From Methyloversatilis universalis (GTDB taxonomy: Bacteria; Pseudomonadota; Gammaproteobacteria; Methylococcales; Methylococcaceae): DNA of 64,000 bases. Location of the stretch: positions 1-64,000 of the forward strand of contig DYIL01000003.1 of NCBI GenBank assembly GCA_020723665.1. The letters are read 5' to 3'. Position numbers and translations under genes: made by a program. The notes under the pieces are model-generated. The model was not told the origin of the DNA, did not search any database, and saw only the letters and a list, made by a program, of their open reading frames with translations. Shown here one piece after another: positions 9,215 to 15,500 of the stretch. How positions within the stretch are numbered: position 1 is the first letter of the stretch; every line of letters starts with the position of its first letter.

Positions 9215-12200
9215 TTACTCCGACGCGCTGCGAACGATGTCGCTGTATCCGATCACCACGCTGCCACGCGCCTTGGCGATCAGCTTGGCAAAGGGATCCT
9301 GCACTCGCAGCAGGCGGGGCTGGGCGCCACCGCAATCGAACACGGCGTACAGCCAGTAGCGTTCACGCAGGATGCAGGCGCGCGCCCATTCGTTCTCGGT
9401 CAGCTCGATCTCGCCGACGCCTACACGCCCTTTGACTTCGATGCCGCGCTCCTCGCCAGGCCGTTTGGACAGCAGGTCAAAGCCCGGATAGTCCGTGAGC
9501 CCAGCCAGGCGGGCTTTGTCGGGCGTTGACACGTCGCGCACGTCCGCGCCCTGCGCCGATTCAAAGGCGATCGCGACTTCCATGGCGATCCGCTCGACCT
9601 CGGCGTCGCGCGCCTTGATGTCTTCGGGATCCGTAGAGGGCTGCACCAGCGCGGAGGCCAGGATTTCCACGCGGCCAGGCTGGATCAGGTCCACCTCGCG
9701 GCGCGCTTGAAGCAAGGCCTGCTCACGACGCTGCGCGAGGCTTCTCTGTTGCACCTTGATCCGCTCCAGCTCTGCATGGGCGGCCCGGTTGCCGTCACGG
9801 GCCTTCTCGGTGAAGCGCTTGCGCGCGGCGGCCAGCTCCGACTCCTGGTAGTCGAACGCCCGTTGCAGATACTCCTGGGTCTCCGCGAGGCGCTGGGTCG
9901 CTTTCATGCGCTGTAGCTCAGCCAGCTGGCCGACGACCTCGCGCTGGATGTGTTCCTGCGCGGCCAGCCGCCACGTGTCGCTTTGGGCGAGAAACACCAC
10001 GCTGCCAGGACTGGGTTTGTCGGTGGGTTTGAGGAGCAGTAGGTGCTCAACGGGCGTCTCGATCAGACGGCCATCGGCGTATTGCTTGAGCCCGACGAGG
10101 CGTTGTTCGATGACCTCAGGCTGGAGAAACGCGGGCAAGCCGGGATCCACGCCGCGCTCCACGCTGACGCGGGCGACATGGAACAGGTAGGGTGCGGTGG
10201 CGCTGACGTCGGTGAAGATGGCGCCACGCAAGGCATCGTGACGGGCGCGCTCGATGGCCATGGCCGAGAGACGCTCGAAGACGGGCTCACCCGGATGCAG
10301 AAAAACGGCATCACGCCCATCGTCCGGACGGTAGACGGTAAACCGGTTGCGCGCCGACTCGGGGTAGGTCTCGAGCACCGGGAGGAGGCTGTCGAGCACC
10401 CCCCGCTTGCGCGGCCGGATGAAGAAGGCACCATCGAGATCGCCGACAAGGTCGATGCCAATGACCGGCGCGGCGTGCTCGAGATACCGGCGGACGTACC
10501 CCGGCAAAAGGCGGCGCATCTCCTCGATGGCCATGGCCTCGCGAAGTTGGGGCAGGTCGATGCGGACGTCGCCGCCCTTGCCGTAGAGGGACGCCTCGCG
10601 GGCCTCGATGGCCTTGATCTGCTCCTGGGTGAGCTGGCCGGCGAGTTCGAGCGCCTTCTTGTCCGCCTCGTCATCCGACTCGATGGCGCGCTGGATGTAC
10701 TCGGTGATGGCCATCCCCTCGAAGATGCGGCCGACCACATCGAACACCTTGTCCGATCCGAGCTGCTTGCGGATTTCCTCCAGCTTGTCCAGCAGCGTCT
10801 TGATGACCCGACCTTCTCGCGTCTTGCCCGCCACGAGGTTGATGATGGCGACGCGGTCCCGCTTCTGGCCGTAGCGGTGAATCCGCCCCATGCGCTGTTC
10901 CAGCCGCGCCGGGTTCCAGGGCACATCGTAGTTGATCAGGATCCAGCAGAACTGCAGGTTGATGCCCTCGGCCGCCGCGTCGGTGCCGATGAAGAAGCGG
11001 GCCCCTTTGCCATCGGCGTCATGAGGTCGCCGGAAGCGCTCGACCTGAGCGTCGCGCTCCTCGAAACTCAAGCCCCCGTGGATGTAGGCCACCTGGTCGG
11101 CATAGCCCATGCCCTCGAGGCGCCGAACGAGAAACTCAAGTGTGTCGCGGTGCTCGGTGTAGATGATGACCTTCTGGTCACGATACTGCGGCGAGCGCAG
11201 CAGTTCCGCCATCCGTTCGAACTTCGACTCTTGGCCGCTCACGTGAACGGCCTCGGCGAGTGCGATCAGCTCCTGCACCTGGTTGCGCTCGTCGATGAGC
11301 TCCGCGAGGCTGGTGGCGATGAAGGCGCCCAGCGCCTCCGCCTCGCTCTCCTCGTGCTCTTCGACGCCTGCCGATTCGGTTTCCTCATCGGCGGTCTTCG
11401 CGGCCAGCACGTCCACCAGCCGCCCCTCGCGGACCTTGCGGTTCAAGCGCTCCTGCTGGCTACGCAGCTCTTCCTCAGGCACCCGACCAGATTGGATGTC
11501 ATCGATCAAAGCGTCGAGCTTTGCCAGGCGGTTGCGGAAGGAGCAGAGCAGCGCCCAGGTGCTGCTGGCCATGCGCCGCTGGAACACCGTCATGGCGAAC
11601 CGCGCGGCCTGGCGGTTCAACAGCCGTGCCTGGTTGTAGTAATGGCGGATGTACGCGGTCGTGCGGTCGTAAAGCGCCTGCTCGCTGATCTGGCCTTGGG
11701 TGAGGTCGTAGCTCACTGTGTCGCAAAGGCGCTCGGGATAGAGCGGCTTGCCACGAAGGTCGACCATCTCCTCCTTGACCCGACGGATGAAGTAGCGCTC
11801 GCGCGACTCGCGCGGAAACTTGGCGAACGCGGTCTCGGTACTGAACAGCTCCGGCTCCAGCAGCCGCCACAGGCAGTAATACGGGTACTCCTTGCCCATG
11901 TGGGGCGTGGCGGTGAGCAGCAGCAGGTGGTGGGCCGCCCACGGCATGCGCCACTCCTCGGGTAGTTCACGCACCCCGGCGATGGCCTCGGCCAGCCGAT
12001 ACCGGTCGGTCGCCCTGAACGTCCCATCCAAGTCGCGGTTCGCCGAGAGCTTGTGCGCCTCGTCGAACACCACCAAGTCATAGGGCATGACTTGAGGGTC
12101 GCGCAGCGCATTGAACAGGCGCGGTGCGCGGAGGCTGTCAATGCTGACCACAACGAGCTCGCTGCCAGCCCCGACGAACGGATTGCCGTCTTTGGCATCG

Positions 12201-12796
12201 TTGCCGGTCACGATCTTGAACGGCAACTGGAACAGCTTACGCAGTTCGCGGTACCAGTTGCCCACCAGACCGGCTGGCGCCACCACCATGACGCGGCGGA
12301 TCGTCCTGCGTGACAGACTCTCGCGGACGTACAACCCGGTCATGATCGTCTTGCCGGCGCCGGCATCATCAGCCAACAGGAAGCGCAGACGGTGCTGGGG
12401 CAGCATCCGCTGGTAGACCGCAATCCGCTGATGGGGCAGCGGGTCGATCTCGCTGATCTCGGTCGCGAACGCCGGGTTGAAAAGATGCCCGTAGGACAGG
12501 CGCTCGCCCTCGACGAGCACGCGCAACGCATTTGCGTCCCCGAGAAAATCGAGTCGGGGTGACGCATCGTCCGTGTCAGGAGGTGTCGCACTCCTGCTGG
12601 GCTTCCCCGACCCCGCCGAATGACCACCTGACCGACCCGCAAGCTCCCGCAACTTGGCCAGCCCCATCGCGGAGGGCTTGGACTGCCCGTTCTCCCACCG
12701 ATTCAGGGTGACGAACGAGACGCCCAGCAGATCTGCGAACTGCTGTTGCGTGAGGTCCAGGGTCCTCCGGAGATGGCGGATCTGCTCGGGATTCAT
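9215..12796 (-). CDS. XRE-HTH fused to SNF2-family helicase with C-terminal DUF3883 domain
   Basis: 1193 residues. Residues 1-55 are an XRE helix-turn-helix (LDLTQQQFADLLGVSFVTLNRWENG). A SNF2/SF2 motor follows: Walker A-like DDAGAGKT near 147, DEAH box near 245, and arginine-finger motif RMGRIHRYGQ near 638. A charged coiled-coil-like stretch occupies about 930-1020. The end (GIEVKGRVGVGEIELTENEW, from about 1120) matches DUF3883, a nuclease-fold-like domain common in defence helicases. It is the first gene of the operon. The HTH could direct autoregulation at the inverted repeat just upstream, or DNA recognition by the motor. DrmD of class 1 DISARM is also a SNF2 helicase, but no DrmA or DrmB is present here. 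Confidence 0.9.
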   Translation of the reverse strand: MNPEQIRHLRRTLDLTQQQFADLLGVSFVTLNRWENGQSKPSAMGLAKLRELAGRSGGHSAGSGKPSRSATPPDTDDASPRLDFLGDANALRVLVEGERLSYGHLFNPAFATEISEIDPLPHQRIAVYQRMLPQHRLRFLLADDAGAGKTIMTGLYVRESLSRRTIRRVMVVAPAGLVGNWYRELRKLFQLPFKIVTGNDAKDGNPFVGAGSELVVVSIDSLRAPRLFNALRDPQVMPYDLVVFDEAHKLSANRDLDGTFRATDRYRLAEAIAGVRELPEEWRMPWAAHHLLLLTATPHMGKEYPYYCLWRLLEPELFSTETAFAKFPRESRERYFIRRVKEEMVDLRGKPLYPERLCDTVSYDLTQGQISEQALYDRTTAYIRHYYNQARLLNRQAARFAMTVFQRRMASSTWALLCSFRNRLAKLDALIDDIQSGRVPEEELRSQQERLNRKVREGRLVDVLAAKTADEETESAGVEEHEESEAEALGAFIATSLAELIDERNQVQELIALAEAVHVSGQESKFERMAELLRSPQYRDQKVIIYTEHRDTLEFLVRRLEGMGYADQVAYIHGGLSFEERDAQVERFRRPHDADGKGARFFIGTDAAAEGINLQFCWILINYDVPWNPARLEQRMGRIHRYGQKRDRVAIINLVAGKTREGRVIKTLLDKLEEIRKQLGSDKVFDVVGRIFEGMAITEYIQRAIESDDEADKKALELAGQLTQEQIKAIEAREASLYGKGGDVRIDLPQLREAMAIEEMRRLLPGYVRRYLEHAAPVIGIDLVGDLDGAFFIRPRKRGVLDSLLPVLETYPESARNRFTVYRPDDGRDAVFLHPGEPVFERLSAMAIERARHDALRGAIFTDVSATAPYLFHVARVSVERGVDPGLPAFLQPEVIEQRLVGLKQYADGRLIETPVEHLLLLKPTDKPSPGSVVFLAQSDTWRLAAQEHIQREVVGQLAELQRMKATQRLAETQEYLQRAFDYQESELAAARKRFTEKARDGNRAAHAELERIKVQQRSLAQRREQALLQARREVDLIQPGRVEILASALVQPSTDPEDIKARDAEVERIAMEVAIAFESAQGADVRDVSTPDKARLAGLTDYPGFDLLSKRPGEERGIEVKGRVGVGEIELTENEWARACILRERYWLYAVFDCGGAQPRLLRVQDPFAKLIAKARGSVVIGYSDIVRSASE

Positions 12797-12823
12797 GTTG
12801 CGCTCGTGTGTTCCATGGTTGGC

Positions 12824-12853
12824 TTTATATCACACGATATATCGCCACAGCAA
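12824..12853 (-). promoter_or_regulatory. Candidate promoter and operator of the defence operon
   Basis: Reading the minus strand, TTGCTG (12853-12848) is separated by 16-18 nt from GATATA/TATAAA (12831-12824). The -10 region coincides with a perfect 6-bp inverted repeat, TATATC-ACAC-GATATA, at 12826-12841. An operator overlapping the -10 is the normal layout for XRE-type repression, and the first gene downstream carries an XRE HTH. The promoter call is by eye, and autoregulation is inference. Confidence 0.45.
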
Positions 12854-12925
12854 GGCCAAGCGGACTTGGCTTCGACCGCCGGCAACGCCTTGATAGAGGT
12901 CTCATCCACTTTCGGGATCGCCCCC

Positions 12926-13237
12926 ATGACCGCCCACCATCGCCTAACTGTCGCCCAGTACGAGGCCGCCCGACGCGCGGCCACGCGCCCGAGCCGGGCG
13001 CTCGAGCCGCTGCCCTCAAACATCAAAGGGGCCGCCAAGCAGTCCGTGCTGGCGGCACTGGTTGCCCGAGGCTACGCCGTCAAGTGCTACCTGCCGGGGC
13101 ACGTCGAGTACGTCCTGACGGACGCCGGGCTCGCGCTTTTCCTCAGCACAGGCGTGGCCGAAGGGCCGCCTACCGCGGGCGTTCAGCCCCTCATCATCGC
13201 GCCCAATTCCGCTGACTTACCCGTTGCTCGTAGATAG
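12926..13237 (+). CDS. Small DUF3489-like winged-helix protein
   Basis: 103 residues from ATG 12926 (MTAHHRLTVAQYEAARRAAT), divergent from the helicase gene. The segment LPSNIKGAAKQSVLAALVARGYAV....YVLTDAGLALF has the look of the winged-helix portion of DUF3489 proteins, often found on integrative elements and plasmids: LPxNxKG, a helix, then a wing ending in xxTxAG. An upstream in-frame ATG at 12746 would extend into the helicase promoter and is less likely. No function can be assigned; DNA binding is plausible. It is followed by a strong terminator. Divergent placement beside the helicase makes a role in regulating the island possible but unproven. Confidence 0.55.
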   Translation: MTAHHRLTVAQYEAARRAATRPSRALEPLPSNIKGAAKQSVLAALVARGYAVKCYLPGHVEYVLTDAGLALFLSTGVAEGPPTAGVQPLIIAPNSADLPVARR

Positions 13238-13277
13238 CGGTTGGACGTACCAGTAGACTCCACCACCAGATAAATCA

Positions 13278-13312
13278 AAGGCTTACGCGGATTTACCGGG
13301 TAAGCCTTTTTT
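13278..13312 (+). terminator. Rho-independent terminator after the DUF3489-like gene
   Basis: AAGGCTTAC (13278-13286) pairs with GTAAGCCTT (13300-13308), and the right arm runs into six T residues. It lies 41 bp beyond the small winged-helix gene and marks the end of the defence island on this side. Confidence 0.8.
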
Positions 13313-13340
13313 CATGGTAGACGCATGGTGCTCGACAGAA

Positions 13341-13717
13341 TTAAGGAAGCTCTGAACAAGTTGATTCCGTTCACGCCCTTCGACAGGCTCACTGCGAACG
13401 CAATCAATAGGTTACCGTTCGTCCCGAGCCCTTCGACAAGCTCAGGACAGGCCCTTCGACGTTGCTCAGGACAGGCTTATCCCGGCTTACCATTGAAGAA
13501 ATTTTCTTTTTGTTCGAAAAATGGAATCAGGAACTCGGGACGCCGCTAGATTCCCGATCGACGATCAGGGCGCGGGTGGGAGAAGACTCAGGAAGTCTGG
13601 TCATTCAAGATGGCAGATGCGAGTCGAGGTTTCTCCACCCCAGCTCATTCCAGTTCGCAGGAAAAAGCCATTAAACCCATACAAGCCTGGCGAAGGACTT
13701 AATCCGAGCTTCTTTAA
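13341..13717. repeat. Repeat element with TTAAGGAAGCTCTGA terminal inverted repeats (long copy)
   Basis: The left end TTAAGGAAGCTCTGA (13341-13355) is matched by an inverted right end TCCGAGCTTCTTTAA (13703-13717), with two mismatches in 15. Inside are two tandem CCTTCGAC...GCTCAGGACAGG units near 13430-13480. A shorter copy with perfect ends lies at 34996-35093. No transposase is inside; the short frames across it look like chance. With the terminator at 13278 this accounts for the whole 13238-13740 gap. It is probably a non-autonomous element or REP-type palindrome expanded by internal insertion. Confidence 0.6.
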
Positions 13718-13740
13718 AGTTTCCACGGGTTTTCGACCAT

Positions 13741-14469
13741 TCACGGGAACTCGAACGCCCAACTTTCCCGGTCCAACTGGCGCTGCACAACGATACGGTT
13801 CGGGGGTTGAATCAGCAAGGTCCAGGTTAGCTGATTGTTTCGGTAAGGCTCCCTTACCGATTTGAACGGCCGCGGATTCAGCACGGCTACGCAGAAGCCG
13901 TTGTGGGCACGCACCGACTCGTAACGGATCAGGTCGATACCGGCGTCCCGCGCTTGTTCCGCCAACCGCTGCGTGGCCGTGTAATCGGACGGGTGGGTCC
14001 AAATGTCCCTGTCCGAGACCAGAGGCGGCATGGAAAGATCGATGGCTTTATTGGTGGCGGCATGAAATTCGAACAGAGTCAGTTCGACGCTCGCGGAGCG
14101 CCCCGACAACCCTTCGCTGTCCAGCCAGAACCGCAAACGCCAGTAGCCGCATTCGGCGCAAGCCGTCCGGCGATCCTCCGCGCCGTAAAAGACGCCGGGA
14201 TCGGTGCGCCGGCGAAATCGTGAACCGCCCGGCAGCGGCCAATAGCGGAACGGCGTCGCCAGGAGCCAGTGCAAGCCTTCCGCTTCTTTGGGCAGACGCG
14301 GCTTGGCCTGGTCGAGGATGTCCTCCAGCAGCGCCTGATCGTCCAGATTGCCCGAAGCGAGATGCATGGTGGCAACCCGGTGCTGCGCCTCCACCGCCCG
14401 CCAGCCGCTGCCCCGCCAGGGGCGGGACTCAGACGCGAGCGCGCTGGGCGTCCAGGTATTCGCAGGCAT
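13741..14469 (-). CDS. RES-domain toxin of a RES/Xre toxin-antitoxin pair
   Basis: 242 residues. Conserved RES-family features are visible: WRAVEAQHRV near the N-terminus, GVFYGAEDRRTACAECGYWR in the middle, and TQRLAEQARDAGIDLIRYESVRA towards the end, giving the Arg-Glu-Ser-type motif. Characterised RES toxins degrade NAD+ and stop growth. The start overlaps the upstream antitoxin gene by 41 bp in another frame. Overlapping antitoxin-toxin genes with the antitoxin first is the family norm. A later start is possible but would remove part of the N-terminal domain. The protein is complete, ending FEFP, so the toxin appears intact. Confidence 0.85.
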   Translation of the reverse strand: MPANTWTPSALASESRPWRGSGWRAVEAQHRVATMHLASGNLDDQALLEDILDQAKPRLPKEAEGLHWLLATPFRYWPLPGGSRFRRRTDPGVFYGAEDRRTACAECGYWRLRFWLDSEGLSGRSASVELTLFEFHAATNKAIDLSMPPLVSDRDIWTHPSDYTATQRLAEQARDAGIDLIRYESVRAHNGFCVAVLNPRPFKSVREPYRNNQLTWTLLIQPPNRIVVQRQLDRESWAFEFP

Positions 14470-14809
14470 GTATCAGGCCGTCGACCCGTTTGATGGCTTC
14501 CAAGGGCCGCTGTCCATCGAAGGCGTGATTCGGCGATTTCAGCCAAGTCCGGGCCAGTTCGTCGTCGCCGCCGACCAGCGAGGACAGAGAGCGATACAAG
14601 CGCACGAAATGGGCCGCCAGCTCCCAAGGCTTGCCGCCTTCGGGAAGCGCGTACCGGCCGTTCAATAGACGGGATGCGGTGGGTTGACTGGCGCCGATGA
14701 TGCTTTTCAAATCGCTCGGGCCCAGTGCCAGGCGGCGAGCGGCCTCGATCACAGCCTGCGTGAGGACGCGCGAGCGGTCCGTGATAGGAGCGGAAGCCGA
14801 GCGTGTCAT
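14429..14809 (-). CDS. Xre/MbcA/ParS-type antitoxin
   Basis: 126 residues from ATG 14809 (MTRSASAPITDRSRV), chosen because GGAGG sits 8 nt upstream. The frame is open back to a GTG at 14848 that lies inside a palindrome. The central part (LGPSDLKSIIGASQPTASRLLNGRYAL) is an Xre helix-turn-helix. The C-terminus (ARTWLKSPNHAFDGQRPLEAIKRVDGLIHACEYLDAQ) is the toxin-binding ParS/MbcA domain. It neutralises the RES toxin encoded immediately downstream and probably represses the operon. Confidence 0.87.
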   Translation of the reverse strand: MTRSASAPITDRSRVLTQAVIEAARRLALGPSDLKSIIGASQPTASRLLNGRYALPEGGKPWELAAHFVRLYRSLSSLVGGDDELARTWLKSPNHAFDGQRPLEAIKRVDGLIHACEYLDAQRARV

Positions 14810-14842
14810 AGTGTCGTCCTCCATTTGCCTGCTCATAAATTT

Positions 14843-14854
14843 ATTCACGTGAAT
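14843..14854. promoter_or_regulatory. Perfect palindrome ATTCACGTGAAT upstream of the RES/Xre operon
   Basis: A 12-bp perfect palindrome 34 bp upstream of the antitoxin start, in AT-rich sequence. This is where an autoregulatory Xre operator would be expected. Binding is inferred. Confidence 0.45.
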
Positions 14855-15500
14855 GAAACTAACACAAAATAGCAGTTATGAATACCTTTAAATAAATACC
14901 AGGTGCCTGTTAACCCAGTCCGGAACGGACGGTCCCTCCCTAAAACGGCCGTTGAAAATATTTCGGGAACATCGAAAAACCGCCTCCGGGGTTTTTCTCT
15001 TCGCCAGACCCAAACGCGGTTTGGGCTTGGCTTGCGTTTTCAACCCTTTACGTGACCGAAAACGACGGGGCATCCCTGTCACCGTACGAGCACCTCGGAG
15101 TTTTTCGAGGTGCCCTTTCATGATTTTGGCGCGCAATTTCGGGGCCGATTCGTTATATTCCGAATGGCGAATATGAGATTGGCACGCAATCGGCTGAAAG
15201 GCTCGGTCAAATTGACATCAGGAGACGGCGGGGTGCCGTAAACGGATTCAAGCTTCTGGCGAAGAATCGGCTATTGCCGCCGCAAGCCACGGGAATCCGG
15301 GATAAGGCCGACATCTTTTCATTGATCAGGCCCCAGAACACGGTTCCGGTCTTTCCGGCCGCTATCCAGCCCTGAACATGCTCAAGCCGGAATCACGGGG
15401 CTTGTCGCCGTACGGGGCGGGAATACGCCCGGTCCCTTGTTTTCGGACCCGCTTATCGATTGACGACGAACCTCCTCCAACTCACAAGGGCCGTAAGCTC
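14855..15500. other. Non-coding spacer holding a structured repeat; no gene seen
   Basis: Between the toxin-antitoxin operon and the acyl ligase. It contains the structured repeat at 14972-15113. The remainder (15114-15500) shows no convincing gene. The acyl ligase frame is open upstream to 15378, but that extension lacks family similarity. Confidence 0.5.
14972..15113 (+). repeat. Structured dispersed repeat, copy 1
   Basis: It begins with CGAAAAACCGCC and a mirrored GGTTTTTCTC. A central block follows (GCGTTTTCAACCCTTTACGTG, then ACGGGGCATCCCTG). It ends with the hairpin GCACCTCG-gagttttt-CGAGGTGC. The same order of blocks occurs in inverted orientation at 32268-32414. No coding potential of its own. 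Confidence 0.6.

Noticed and set aside
10043-11965. 640-codon plus-strand open frame across the helicase gene
   Set aside because: It lies wholly antisense to the helicase motor. Its product is low-complexity-like without motifs, as expected from a GC-rich antisense frame.
1-12796. Formal DISARM or BREX assignment of the defence operon
   Set aside because: SNF2, PLD and methylase recall DISARM, but no DrmA/DrmB (DUF1998) genes are visible. The BREX hallmarks PglZ and BrxL are also absent. The left end is cut, so missing genes could lie outside.
13250-13275. tmRNA or tRNA 3' end
   Set aside because: A CTCCACCA-like string is present but no acceptor stem, T-loop or tag frame could be found upstream; kept only as a possible attachment remnant.
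13430-13480. CRISPR array in the tandem GACAGG repeats
   Set aside because: Only two irregular units, no constant-length unique spacers and no cas genes.
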